A stretch of 64,000 nucleotides of DNA from Hemicentrotus pulcherrimus (lineage: Eukaryota > Echinodermata > Echinoidea > Camarodonta > Strongylocentrotidae). The position numbers and the translations under genes are program-made. Location of the stretch: the NCBI GenBank assembly GCA_003118195.1, contig BEXV01000064.1, positions 192,735 to 256,734 on the forward strand. Direction: 5' to 3'. Below the pieces are notes generated by a model. The model was not told where the DNA came from. It did not search any database and saw only the letters and a program-made list of their open reading frames with translations. Below, piece by piece: positions 12,828-25,531 of this stretch (its first letter is position 1; each line of letters starts with the position of its first letter).

Positions 12828-15489
12828 CTGGAAGACAAAGTGTGGCAGAGGAGGGGCAGAAAGAAAGGTAAGACAATGACAAATTAATTTATTGATTTCA
12901 AACTTCTAAGAGAATGGAATACAAAGAAAGCAAGAATAGTACAGGCAAACAGAGACAGGGAAGGTCAGTGAGGGAGAGCATGAGAGAAAAAGATAGAGAG
13001 GAAAGAGAAAGAGTAAAGAGAGAAAGAGAAATTAGAAATAGGAAGTGAAAGACAGAAAAAAAAGGAGATAAAGACACATTAGAAAGAGAGAGAGAGACAG
13101 ATGACGCACATTTTATTTTCCACTGGTGAATAGGTTGAAGTATTTATTCTTTAATCTATTAATTTGCACTTAATATCCATGTACTAGGCAGCTTCAGCTC
13201 AAAGAATGACTATGTTCTATGACTAACTCCAACCACCTGCATGTGATATTAAATGCAGATCAATTCTCATTGAGGCAATAAATATCTTTCTAGACTATTT
13301 TCCCTCTATACCCACTACAACAGGCCAATGAGAATGACATCTATCAATAGTGCAATGGAGGTTGTTTCACAAAATCGTCATAAGCACAAGATTGCTGACA
13401 ACTCACTGAAACCATGTATTATATTAAAAACATGTTTGAATGGGATGCCGTTGAACTTGTATTTATGACGGTTTCACAAAAAGATGCCCTGAACTAACAA
13501 ATGCATCAACATGTATGATTTATGCTATGATTTCATGATTTAGCAGGTCATATCGAGACATTATTCAAGTCCTGACATACATGTACCGATAAGCTTTCAG
13601 ATCAGATTCATTGAAGCCAGTACTTCCCAAGCAATTGGCCATCTATCAGTGATCTACGGCTTTTTGTCTTCTGATTCATCTTATACTTAGTCTTAGATGT
13701 ACAAGAAAGCCGTTTCATGAATCTTAGGCCTGGTCCCATCCTTTGGATTCCAATAACTGTGAACTGTGAAATACACCTACTATCATAATGTGGAACAATA
13801 CCAAGTTCATGAGCCTGCAACTTTGTGGATGCATTACAGTCATAATTATCACAGCAGTGGGACTAGGCCTATATTTCCTCCTCATGCAAACCCAAGCAGC
13901 AACATAGTTCTAGCTCTACATCTAAAAGAACATTATGTGTGTTCCCATATACAGATACAAATATGACGGTGATCTTCAAAGAATATAGGTCATTCAAATG
14001 CGATGAAAGAGCTTGGTAAAATAGGAAAGGCATGGTGCATTATTTCTTTATTTATAAGCATTATGGTAGAAACAAAAAATGATCAATGGATTTTAGAAAA
14101 GAGAGGAGATAGGAAAGAAATGAAATGCAATACAAACCTTGTGCCAAATATGAAGCAACTGAACCAAAATTTGATAAAAGAAACATTTTTGAAATATTTG
14201 GTATTGATTTGAAATGTCCAGTATATTACTTGTCAGCTCATAAAGAAAAACAACTTACAATGTTCATGTATGTACATCAAAACATAAGATATGGAAAAGA
14301 GGTACAGAATATGCAACAGTTGGGAGATGGAATTAACAAAATTATAAATACATCGCTGAATAGAATAGAATATTCAATATATATTGAATTGGAGAAAAAA
14401 AAAGGGCACTGAAGAGAATATGTCTCTGTTACTCTTATACCAAAGGTAAGAGAATTGAACCAACCAATCATAACCACTGTACCATTTAACCCAGAGCCAT
14501 AATTAGACCTAACAAAACACTTATGCGACCAGGGAAACACGCTACGTTCCATGGAGTGAACAGGGACAAGATTTCAAAAAGGAAAGTTGGGGAAATGGGA
14601 TTAAGAGTACAACAGGAGGCCTCCTGCTTAAAAAAGGCGCGTAAATTTGCCTGCGGTCAGATTGCTAGCTCCAAAGTTATTGGTCGAGGAAATTAGGAAT
14701 GATTCGTAGAGGGCTCCATTACTATCGAGTTGCATGATCTCACAAAGCTCCTTTATTTATAGTCATTGTTCGGCTGTAATGCTGGGAGGGATGTGCGTTG
14801 ACAGATGATGATATACCCTCAAGATACTGATTTAACTTGGTAATCATCAATCATGTTAAAAGTGCGATGGTAGATTTTGGGACATTAGGGTCTTGAGAGC
14901 TGATTTTTAAGATAAAAGTTCAAATGACCCAAAATCAGACCATTCTATAAGTACTTTCAGGTATGTATCATGCAGGCCCTGAAAGAAAATGTAATTTTTG
15001 TTATTTCCTGGTTGATTTAATGAGTCTTGAACACTTTGAATAGGACAAGACACAACCTAAAAGCAATCATCAAACTTTGAAGACAGTCTCTATTACACAG
15101 TTTAAGATCAAAACAATGTAACGTATTGTCTGATGAGACAAAGAAGAGTGTTTGTTTTGTGTAAAAGTATTATGAGCAAACAACCTTCTGGCTCTCAGAA
15201 CAAGATATATGTGACATTTATCTGCTAGTCTTCTTAGAAAAGGCCCTTGAGGTGAATGATGTATTTGGCCCTAAAGAGGGCAGTAGACTACTTGACCTGA
15301 GATACAATGCTTGGGGGAATATAATATGGAACTTTTGGTACTATAAGAGATCACTCTGTATAACTTTTCATTTTTATATCGTACGTGTCTAACACAGTGG
15401 ACTTAAATCTCTTAGAGCTTTTGCAATTTGAATGTAATACTGACGATTAATCAAGCTTCTAATGTTATATTGCATTATCACTAGTAGAA

Positions 15490-15640
15490 ATCCTACCAGG
15501 TACTAGATACTCTTAGGTTGATAGGGGCAATTGTAGAATAGTTGCCTTGTCTTCTGACATATCACAGGTAGGGATTTGAACCTCTGTACCAACGGATTGA
15601 ATATCAAGTGGATGAATTATTCTATTGTGGGACTCTGACA
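15490..15640 (-). mobile_element. tRNA-derived SINE, partial, family A
   Basis: On the minus strand there is a perfect Pol III B box GGTTCAAATCC, then a tail with ACAAGGCAAC and GTACCTGGTAGGATTTCTAC. The tail matches the SINE at 34296-34558 (GGCAAGAC and GTACCTGGTAGGAATTTATT). The A box is decayed, so it is an old copy. Confidence 0.6.
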
Positions 15641-17532
15641 GATAACATAATGGATTAACACCATTAATACTGTATTTTGATACAGACTGATGATATCAAT
15701 TGATTTCATAGACTCATCCACAATTCACACTTTTAACAAAACTTATTTTTTGAGCAACAAATTCAAATTCTTAACATCCTCTCTGGAGGATATGCAATAC
15801 AATTGCTCTATATAGCTGCATACTTAGTCATAAAGTACCAATAACTTGCAAGGTGCCTAAGTTTACACCGAAGCTTAGTCTTTCTTGGGTAAAACTGATT
15901 TCTTGGGTACCCTAGGGCCAGGAGATTGTCCTTTGTGATAATCTCTTTATGAACCACAAGAGAAAGACTGATGGCATGTGACACAAAACTACCGGTTTCA
16001 AATTACAGACTTTGCTGTCTTAGAAAACACCATCTCCGTAATCACTTCCACCATCGCTGAAGTAATAACGAGCAGTTTGCTGCCCTCGTCAGAGCAGACA
16101 TTGACCAGGATCTTTTGAGAAGGAAGTGATTGTTTCCCTGCCTCTACGCATCCAGGTCTCTGTAGACCAATGGATCATAGATCTTATTCCTACTCACAAA
16201 CTAAGGGCATTCTTACCCATAAGAGCATGCTTTTATCATCAACCCATAGATGCATGGGTATAATATCCCAAAGGTCGGAATGATTTAGTTCTGCCTCATC
16301 AGATTAGCATCAGAATATTTTCTATCAAGCTTACATTCTTGTATATCCAAGGCTACACACTATAACTTTTAGTAGGGAGTCTGCATTGTAATCTTTAGGA
16401 GTATACCGGTATATGAGACTTAAGAATTTCAAATTTATTTTGGGGGCCTAGACTTAGATTTTCAGCATCCATTTGTCGTAGGTGCCTGTCGGTGTTCATC
16501 CCTGGTATATTAAGAAGAACAAATATGTGTGAATTAAAATTACAAACTGCTACAAACATATTCATTATGTTTTATGTGCTGTGTAATTAGATTAAATTCT
16601 CTTCTAAAAGATAATGCAAAAACATCCCAAACCGTTGACTTTACCTCTATGTGGCCGAAAGAACAACAAAAATGGCTTATTTTGTTCAAATTCGGCTCAG
16701 TTTTGTTGCTGGAAATAGATCCATAACCTTAGGTGTATAAAGCACTTTGGTAGTCAAATTAGTCATTAGAAATATGACTTTGGGCAGGACATCTGTTTTC
16801 TTCATATCAAGAATTGGTACTGGCGATACATGTAAGTTGATGTACGTAATGAAAAAATTGACTATATTTCCCCAGTCATCTCACCCAGGTTCTTGGTAAA
16901 AGAAAATTACAGTTAAACTTTGCAATATAGCTTGGGTACCTAAGAGAATTCAATTTAGCTGAATCAGAGCATGGTCCATCAGCTACATCCAAGTAAAATG
17001 TTCCATGCGCTGACAAAGAAAACACACATGTTTTCATTCCTCAGCCACATGATTGTTAAGAGGTGGGACTATGTCTTGAGTAACGTCCTGATAGAACACT
17101 GATAAAGATCTTGACCTCCCCCTTCCTCCTCCCCCTTCCCCCTTTTCCTTTTCTCTGAAGACCGTTGAACTGTGAAGGATCCTAGTATCACATCATCAAC
17201 TCTCAGGACCAAATAAGGTTGGGTAATACCTTGAAGCAATTCCTCTTGCAGTGAAGGCAACTCAACTCTTTTTGAACAAAAAACTTTCATTGCTGTGCTT
17301 TTGTATCAAATGTCAAATTTCATCCTCTTTTAGGCATGAAATCTGTCACGTTATAAGCATCACATGAATAATTTGAGAGGAGTGTCTTCATGGCCATGAT
17401 TGTATCAATACAACTGATGACCAGTACAATGTTAACATGCTAAAGTGCTGGTTACCATAGAATGATACACAATAAATGGGGTTGCACACCACTCTCTGCG
17501 TGCAATGGGGACTGGATTCAAACCAACCCATA

Positions 17533-17558
17533 CCTTCCTTACATGTATGTAAGGAAGG
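17533..17558. repeat. perfect 26-base palindrome
   Basis: CCTTCCTTACAT and its exact complement ATGTAAGGAAGG are separated by two bases. It would form a 12-bp stem. It lies just outside the MITE at 17611 and may be part of a nested element. Confidence 0.7.
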
Positions 17559-17610
17559 GATCAATATCAGCTCCACTATCTCCTACATCTACAAGCCCCA
17601 GAGCCAATGA

Positions 17611-17976
17611 GGCCTGTCTTCACTATCTTGAGATCCAGCTATTTGAACTATCTCAATCACAAACTATCCAGCTAATTTGCGTCTTCATCAGACCGAAGTA
17701 GCAATTAGCGGGATATTTGGTCGGGATTGTCATCCCAAGATATCTTGGGATAGTTTGCAAAATATCCAGATATTTGTCCGGTGGGCCTTTACCAGACCGA
17801 AGATTTGCAATACGTGCCAACGCTGAGCAAAATATCTCGAGCTAATTTCTCAAGGTCGAGTTTCAAGTTTCGAGGTCGAATCTCCAGCTGATGAAGACAT
17901 GATTTGTTACTTCAGGATTATTTCCCAAATCAGAAATAGCAGGCTATTTGGCCATCTCGAGATGATGAAGATGCCC
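17611..17976. mobile_element. MITE with GGCCTGTCTTCA / TGAAGATGCCC ends
   Basis: The left end, GGCCTGTCTTCACTATCTTG, and the complement of the right end, GGGCATCTTCATCATCTCGA, are imperfect inverted repeats of about 30 bases. Inner blocks such as CAGCTAATTTGCGTCTTCATCA and CAGCTGATGAAGACA repeat in opposite orientation. No coding capacity and no clear target duplication were seen. Confidence 0.5.
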
Positions 17977-19925
17977 CTAGTGAGTACCTTACCCACTCTA
18001 GTCATCATCTTTAAAGCATCAGAATACATGATGTTTTCAATTAATCATATGATAATCTTTACCTGGTACAGAAGACGTCCTTGAATTTAATCTTCTTCAA
18101 TCAATTGAGGAAAAAAGAAGGAAATACAGGGGTTGCCTAAATGCCCAAATCAGATCACACTATGATTCTAAAGCTAAGATTGAGCACTGTTAATGGAATT
18201 TTATTTCGAGAGAAACTGACTCAAAATTAATTTTGAATTGTTAATGATGCTGTAGGGAAGTTGTTTAGAATAGAAAAAAAATTGAAGAAGAAACCAATAA
18301 AACTTGCTGGAAAAGATCAATGAAGGGCATAGCTGATATTTGCATATTGGAAGACAAAATGTTTTGCTAGATGTTCTAAACCTTCATTGCTCACTTCTCA
18401 CATATCATCATACTTTCTATCAAAATCATACGGCAGGTATCATTTACATGAACATGTATTTGTAGTTTTGAATATGAAGTGTAAGTTTCGTTTAATTCTG
18501 AAAGAATTAATTTCTCTGACATTAAAAGCACTCAAGATTTCCCTTACTTTATACACAGTTTACTATCAATATTTACCAATCTAACCCTATAAGTCTGGCG
18601 GCATCACACCTGTCAGAGCAATATGATAGTTAATCCATGTTATGATTTGTTGTAAGGATGCTAGGGTCTAGACTCTACACATCTGGACAGTGTTTGGAAT
18701 GATCTGTTTCTATGGAGTCTGTTCCATACCTGCAGGCTCTAAAAAAACACTTTCACTTTACCTTCATAGAAAGATAGTTTTATATCTTCATACGTCATGT
18801 TTCATACAAATAAATCATCTTTCCAGAGCCAGAAGGGTACTTACTCTGTGGTAAAGTATAGGCTATGAGCTTAATGACAATTTCTGGCTTTGAACAGATG
18901 AAATGCAATAAAAGTTAGATACATTTGAAGTTCAGGACATGTTGTCAAACAAAGCAACTAAAATAAAATAGTGATTTAGGTTAAATTTTTTTCTAATAAC
19001 TAAATAATTCTGAAGGTTGTTTTGAACTTATTACTCATCAGAAGCTTTTAAAGATATGAAGTGAAGATTAAAATAACATTCCTACTTACATTGTTATACT
19101 ACGATGTAACCTACATGGTCTAGGGTAATGAAGGCAAGCTATTTCAAATTAAGAATATATTTGCATATTCATAAAGTAAAGCTCTTTCAAATTGACATAT
19201 CATTCTTGAATAAATCTGTGAGAAGATTCTCTGCTGAATTGTTACCAAGACAAATTTCCATCTCGATGATGGAAGCAACACAGAGAGATGAATTTGTGAA
19301 GAAATTCATTCAAATGCAACACTACTACTTGATCAATTGTTCAGGATACATGTACATGCTGAATGGAAACTTAAAAAATTGCCCAACACAGGATGTATTA
19401 CTTTCTGCCCGTTACTTTTACACTATTATTACAAGGACAGTACTATTATTTACTTGTTTATTTCCAGCATCATGACACATCCTCCTGGTCGATGCCATTC
19501 AGTTAAGTGGACAACACCAAGTGATAAACTAAATTCAAAGCAGCTGCTATATAAGACACATTCTACTGGTCTCTGTCACTGATATTCCCTGCTTTAAATC
19601 TACATCAATCATAGAACCAAAATAAACACTCTCCGTGATGCTGCAAAAAATCTCCCCAAACTTGTAATCAAATTTCCTCCTACCGATTCAAATTTCACAG
19701 CCTCCTTTCAATTCTCAAATCACCAGGAGAAAATTTCACAAGCGAGAAATGAAATAATGAAATTGTACCTGTTGACCTGAATTTCTCAAATGAAATGAAA
19801 TAGATTTCCTGCTAAGAAACACAAACTGCTGCATATCATAGGAAATGGAGGCTGGTTACGTTATCTTGGATCTGGAGGAATGTTTAGATATGATTTGGGT
19901 GGATAGAGTGTGAGAACATACTTAC

Positions 19926-19949
19926 TCAGATGTATTGGTAACTTCTTTC
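19926..19949 (-). CDS. SGCE: alpha/epsilon-sarcoglycan 24-base microexon (juxtamembrane)
   Basis: A 24-base segment on the minus strand lies between an excellent acceptor (pyrimidine tract and CCTGCAG) and an excellent donor (GTAAGTATG). In phase it encodes R-KEVTNTS-E, so the protein reads MCCGRSGRKEVTNTSELQL across the three exons. Including it puts 13 residues between MCC and the conserved xQLxHH motif, close to the 14 of human epsilon-sarcoglycan. Skipping it leaves only 5 and keeps the frame. It therefore behaves as a cassette exon; a short alternatively spliced exon is also known in mammalian SGCE. It is too short to be found by coding statistics. The call rests on both splice sites, the phase and the length match. 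Confidence 0.78.
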   Translation of the reverse strand, partial: ERSYQYI

Positions 19950-20250
19950 CTGCAGGATAAGAAACAAAAGAAACAGAACAAAATTATATGTTACAAATGT
20001 GCTGAAAATTCAAAATAATTAAAATGATGTATGATTCATTCACAAAGAGGTAGCTGTCAACACATGAAATATACATTAAGATTGATTGTATTTTGAAGAA
20101 ATCACATGTCCTAAATATTTTCAATCTGAATAGATTTTCTAGATAGACGGCGATATACAAATGCCTATTACTATTATTATCTGCCTCAGCCATTCTTCTC
20201 TGAAACTCTTAAAGTTATATGTTTTCTCTCCCTCTGTCTGTTTCTGTCTC

Positions 20251-20279
20251 CCTCCCCCTCTCTCTCTCTCTCTCTCTTT
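20251..20279. repeat. (TC)n microsatellite
   Basis: A pyrimidine run of CTCTCT units follows a C-rich tract. It is an ordinary simple repeat. Confidence 0.8.
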
Positions 20280-21035
20280 CTATCCTTCTGTCTCACTGGT
20301 TCTATCTATATCACTGACTATATCTCCCTCCCACAAGAATTTCTCAATCTAAGCTGGAATCTCAATCTATCGTGAAAGGTCAGTAGAAGCCCTCTGTTGG
20401 TGACAGACGGCATGGAGGACAATCGATAGACCTGAACATTTCTGCTTTCCACACCAGTAGGACTAAACCCCCTATGGGTCAACAACCTTTCACATACCAT
20501 TCGGATGGATAATTCAAATCCCTTGATAAATTAAATGCAATAAACTTATATCTGAACTTAAATTCTTCATTTAAAGCAAGATTATATTAATCCATTCAAT
20601 TAATGGTTACAAATTTGAGATAATACCTGTTGGAAATGTAAATTGAATAAAACTGAAAATAGTGAACTCATTATAACACTGATGTCATGTGATCTGTCAA
20701 GTGCCATTTGACGATCACTAGATTGATAGGCTCTCCTTCTGTTCATTTTGCTTGTTAACCGATTCAAATGTGTCACAAACTATTAGTACATTTTTTGTGT
20801 GTGGTCATGGATCAGTTGATAATGATATAAATAAGGAAAAAGAGAGATAAATACTACTACTATTGTATTTACATAGCATATTTTCCATATACATTTTCAA
20901 ATGCACTTTAAAATTATTATTTTTTTAACAGAAAAGGTGAGTTTGAGATATTGTTTGAATGTATTGAGAGATTGCTGGTTGATAAGAAATATTGGTAACA
21001 AATTAAGTAAATGAACTAAGAGGCAAGAGGAAATA

Positions 21036-21094
21036 GAGAGAGGGAGAGAGAGAGAGAGGGAGAGAGAGATGAAAAGAAAGAGAGAGAGAAAGAA

Positions 21095-21129
<35 letters not shown>

Positions 21130-21150
21130 AGAGGAATAGAGAGAGAGAGA
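21036..21150. repeat. (GA)n microsatellite, interrupted
   Basis: A purine strand of GAGAGA units is broken by AAAG and GGG interruptions. The long Ser/Leu- or Arg/Glu-rich open frames across it are low-complexity artefacts. Confidence 0.9.
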
Positions 21151-21661
21151 AAGAATATGAGAGGAAATCAATTAAGAATGACATGAAAAGTGATACAGAC
21201 AGCATACTGATACAAGAAATGCATATGTACAAAGAACGAATAATTACTCTCTAAAAAATCATAAAGATGTAAATAAACATATCCATAAGGGAACCATATA
21301 AAAATGTAAATGGTCTGAAAGGAAATAGAGGAAATAGAAAGAGAAATGTAGACAGGTTTGCTAGCTAGAGATTAGCTCAAACTTGCGATAATTCACACGA
21401 GGGATATTCTGAAGGAAATCTGCTTGATTGTCATAAATTAAATAATTTCTCAAGGACTTCTTATCAAGAAATGTAATACCAGAGGGCTAAAACAATTAGA
21501 AGTGTTAAATACCATTAAAACTATTTATGGTATGGAAACTTAAGTTTCTATTTTTATTCGTATCTTGTTCTTGATGTATGATGTTCACGGTTCTATGGGG
21601 ACTGTTTTGAACAAAATGGATCTGAACAAAAACCTATTCTTAAAAATGTTAATCTTTTCCC

Positions 21662-21842
21662 TTAAAGATTATCAGTACTAGTTTACAGGAGGGATTAGAC
21701 CGCCCTGCAAGGTCACTGGACAGGTGGTTATCTCATGAACTCAGCTCTCAGTTAACATAAGAAAAAGAGGATCATGGGGGACCAATGGTCACTGATTAGT
21801 CATTGTTTAATATAGAGAAGGCGCAAGTAGCTACAAGTAGTG
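21662..21842 (+). repeat. dispersed repeat, copy 1 of a pair
   Basis: Contains GGAGGGATTAGACCGCCCTG, CAGCTCTCAGTTAACATAAG and AAGTAGCTACAAGTAG. The same 181-base unit occurs inverted at 31290-31470 with scattered substitutions. No terminal repeats or coding potential were recognised. It is probably an old mobile-element fragment. Confidence 0.75.
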
Positions 21843-23133
21843 CAGTGGGCCTTTAACACCTAACATTTAATTTCCTTCACCTATTTATAATTTTCTGTAT
21901 CTGCATTATATACTATGTTTTCACAAAATAATATGGCATCATGATATTTCAATAAAATTATTCTTCTAATCACATTAGCTTTACTAAATCAAGACAATTT
22001 CTCTCAATAAAAGTACACAACAAAATAAAAGATTAAAATACATGTAATGTGGGCTTAAGGTCACTTAGTTACAATCAAAATGCAGTATTGCTAAATCCTG
22101 ATCGGACAATTAATAAATGCCAAACACATCTTTTATTCTTCTAAAGAAATCTCCTTGATTATATTTAGCTCCTTAGGTGGTAATATGAGAATCACAGGGG
22201 CAAGATCAAATATTAATATGAGATAGAGGTCTAAATTGGAGTAGCTAATCTTTTCACCTTATCATCATTTCTTGTTCACCTATCATGCTTGCTGTGGATG
22301 TAGGGGGGAAACAAGGGATTAAAAATAGTTGCAGGCAATCTTAGATGCTCTCATTTATTGCGTGATAAAATCAAAGAAAGTATGAAATTGAATTTTGAAT
22401 AAATTCTGGTTTACACTGTTGAAGAATTGACAATTATGCAAAAATTAAAAACTTTCTTTATTTAAAATTCACTTCCACACCTCAAACTGTCTGTCATTAA
22501 CATGACTGCCATAATTACTGATGTCTATATTTGATTACAACCCTTTGTTTAGAGAACTAAATGCATACAGAAAAGGTTGTGAAACTGGGTTTACTATCTC
22601 TACAACCTTCCTTTAATTTCTCTATAAATTGTGTCAAGATTATCCCCTGGCTACTTGATGAGGGGAGATTTAGATCATTAAATCTAGCAGATTCTATTTA
22701 TCGTAGCGTTCAGACCAAAAGTGAAAGGTTTGCAAGAAATGTTGTCCATTAAAAATGATATTAACGACAGGTACCATGATAAACGATCAAGTTTTGATGA
22801 GGAAATGTCAGAGCCGGAGTAACAAGAAGAAAACTGGTGGATTCCTCAACACATCTCTTTGTGAAAAAAAAATTGCAGAGCATACACCAAAGGCGTATAT
22901 TTTGGCGGAAAGTAGTAGGAGATTTGCCTCATTTCAATCTAAATCCTCAATCATTTCTGAGAGGCTATCGGGAGCTGATCACGCTACCACAGGATGAAAG
23001 TTCAGGAAAGTGGGATTATCATATTTCATGGGCCACCCTTAAACTCACAGTCATGTGAAGCACCTCAAACCAGGAGAGAGATTGATGTCTTGATTTATAC
23101 AAATCTGCATTTCTTAAGCTTTTTCAAGATTAA

Positions 23134-23635
23134 AGGTAATACAAAGTTTAGGTATGGGGTCATGAATTTCGTTCAAATGAACATATTGGAAGCATATGTG
23201 ATCCTACAATATTCAGTGATCGTTGTCCCGGTTGAAATCGAGTCTAAAGTTATGAAATTGTAAATAACAAACTCTTTATGTTGTATAGCTCCCTCTAAAG
23301 GTCAAGACATTAATAAAGCTAAAAAACAATGTTTCTTGACTAAAATCGACCAATTCACTATTCCCATTTGGAAATTATATATCTCAACTACAAATTCTGA
23401 GAATTTCATAGTCGCAGCTTCCATTGTACGGCCATAGGCGCTATTTGAAATTTATCAAAATTTACCGGGAGCAGGGGTAAATTTTAATATTCAATTTTTC
23501 TCAAAAGCAGAAGTGTTTTAGGAGCTAAATTTTATAGTGCTTATAATACATCCACAGGGGCATCCAAATATATCAACATTGTAAAGAATCACCATCAAGC
23601 CAATTTTAGAAATTTCCCAAAACTTTGTATTACCT
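23134..23635. mobile_element. piggyBac-like MITE with TTAA target sites
   Basis: The element starts AGGTAATACAAAGTTTAGG and ends with the inverted copy CCAAAACTTTGTATTACCT. TTAA is present on both sides (23130-23133 and 23636-23639). TTAA duplication is the hallmark of piggyBac insertion. The tips differ from the usual CCY start, so the family link rests mainly on TTAA. The 502-base interior has no transposase. Confidence 0.7.
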
Positions 23636-24752
23636 TTAAAGCTCAATAAGAAATCAGATAAGAGGCCAGTCTTAGTACAACAATCCCACAAACCACATCA
23701 AGTGTTTATAAATCTAAGGGATTACAGATGGACATAATCACTGCTTCTAATCAGGACTAGAGGAAAAGAGGTGGGAAGTTCATCAGGGTTGAATTTCATG
23801 ATAATGCTATGGTAACATCAATCTTGAGATTCATTTATTAACTGGCCAGCTGGAGGTGGACACTGATTGAGGGCAGTGTTGATAAAAACATCAAATAAAT
23901 TTGGATCACTCAATGATAAACTAATCCCTTGAGTAGGGTTGGAAATGGAAAGGAATTGAAAAGATATTTACAAGTAGGCCTCTACCTTATAAACCTGACC
24001 TTATAAAAAATAAAATATCTTGATCATATAATGATCTTAAGATAAGCAGGAAGGGGGTGCGCGGCAAGATAGCTAACTCTGACAGGTACAACTAAATAAA
24101 TTATATATCTGGACACTTGATCGTTAATCATTTGATGATTATTTCATATGGTCTACTTAAGTCTTCCTATTTGTTTCTCTGATTTCAATCATGAAATTTA
24201 TTTTTGACCAGGAAGCAATGGTTTGGGTAACGTTATCTGTCTAAAATCACAAATAAACACACAAACACACACACACATTTTTTATTACCTCTTTTGCTAG
24301 AACTTAAGCGAAGAGATTTGGTAATCTAATGACAATTATCATTCATCCAATCCACAAAGCAATTAATATTTGCAATCGGAATATTAGTCCTCATATTCAA
24401 TGAGATATATCACTTTTTAAGTTTCACGTTTCTTTTAGTGTAAACGTACAACATTTTTCACTTTCATATTTGGTAATATATCTTCAAAGGAAGAAATGAA
24501 ATCAAAACATTCAAGAAACAAACAGCAACCTCATCTTTTTATTGTAACGCCATATTCTGTTAACGTGTTATATTCATGTCATATTCGTAAAGTGTTTTAT
24601 GAAAGGAAGATGAATAAAACTTGAGCTTTAAGTTGAACTTGAACAAACATACTAAACTTAATGTTTTGTTTTCAAACCTGGAGAGGAAAAGAGCTTTACA
24701 CAAAACATAATAAAAGTGAACATAACAATTGTCAGACAACATGTTATCTTAC

Positions 24753-24949
24753 CGTCCACTCCGCCCGCAGCACATCAAGTACCCTAAAACCAGAATGGAA
24801 CAGAACATGATAGCACAGGGAACCACTACCAGTAACAGGAACTCTAGGAAAAGATCGGCATCTTCCACTTGCATGATAGGGGGTTCATACATCCCTCCTA
24901 AGAAGACAGGAGTCGACTCGTTCTGGAGCTGGGTTGGACTTACTTCCAC
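24753..24949 (-). CDS. SGCE: alpha/epsilon-sarcoglycan exon (transmembrane segment)
   Basis: This 197-base exon begins after acceptor AATAAAAG and ends before the strong donor GTAAGAT. It begins with VEVSPTQLQNESTPVFLGGM, with a potential glycosylation site NES, then YEPPIMQVEDADLFLEF. A hydrophobic span follows (LLLVVVPCAIMFCSILVLGY), which ends in LMCC and then basic residues GRSGR. Layout and motifs match vertebrate alpha/epsilon-sarcoglycan: an EYxPP motif, an acidic linker, one membrane helix and a YIMCCRRE-type stop-transfer segment. The membrane helix is at about residues 270-294, with the N terminus outside and the C terminus in the cytoplasm. The exon ends with two bases (CG) of an Arg codon. 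That Arg is kept whether the next exon used is the microexon at 19926 or the exon at 12678. Confidence 0.95.
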
Positions 24950-25531
24950 CTTTTATTGAAAATAGAAAATAATTTAAGTATACTAGACATGTCAGAAAAT
25001 GGTTGAGTACTTATTAACATCAGGATTATTAATTAAAAAAAAACAAATCAAAGGAATCTTTTATTACAAGGACAAACTACAAGTGTCTTTATGATAAAAA
25101 CACCTAAAAAGTTACCAGTAATACTTGCAAATTTCTAAAAATAGAGACTTCTGGTCTTCTAAAATCAAGAAACAATAAAATATATCATTAATACAAGAAG
25201 CCAATTATATAGTAAAACATTGAATGCAGTGACCTTAAAAATGACCCTCCCCAAAATGCATGATAAATGAGAGTTCAGCAACTCAATTAAAACAGGGATA
25301 TTCTTGATAAACTTGATATACTTATAGCTTACACATAGCTTTATTCTTTGGCCAACTGCTTTGAGTTCATTTACACCAGTAAAAATGCTTATCTTGTTAA
25401 CCATCTTCGTTTTTTTCGTGCCAAAACGATAGTGGAATGAAATGCATTACATACATTTTCAATAAACTTAAATAACAGTTGGAAATTCTTTTCAGATGAT
25501 GAATTCAATAAATACAATATATTTGCATTAC
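24950..25531 (-). other. SGCE: sarcoglycan intron (short)
   Basis: A 582-base AT-rich intron separates the Cys-containing exon from the membrane-span exon. It holds no repeat or motif that I can name. Confidence 0.8.

Larger units (their letters stand above)
12828..19925 (-). other. SGCE: sarcoglycan intron
   Basis: This intron holds a minus-strand SINE (15490-15640), a perfect 26-base palindrome (17533-17558) and a MITE (17611-17976). Purine-rich runs lie at 12960-13105. Nothing else coding is visible. Confidence 0.6.
19950..24752 (-). other. SGCE: sarcoglycan intron
   Basis: It contains a TC microsatellite (20251-20279), a GA microsatellite (21036-21150), one copy of a dispersed repeat (21662-21842) and a piggyBac-like MITE (23134-23635). 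The 22550-23060 open frames are not supported by splice sites or homology. Confidence 0.6.

Noticed and set aside
13357..13490. Possible foldback with TTTCACAAAA on both sides
   Set aside because: The TTTCACAAAA blocks lie in the same orientation and only CGTCATAA is inverted, so the element ends could not be defined.
14277..14552. Minus-strand 91-residue frame with YGSGLNGTVVMIGW
   Set aside because: Looks exon-like at first, but no acceptor or donor agrees with the sarcoglycan phases and I know no matching family.
19128..19475. 115-residue plus-strand frame
   Set aside because: No similarity, no splice signals in phase, and antisense inside a sarcoglycan intron.
20897..21254. Long Ser/Leu-rich and Arg/Glu-rich open frames
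   Set aside because: They are translations of a GA microsatellite and its complement.
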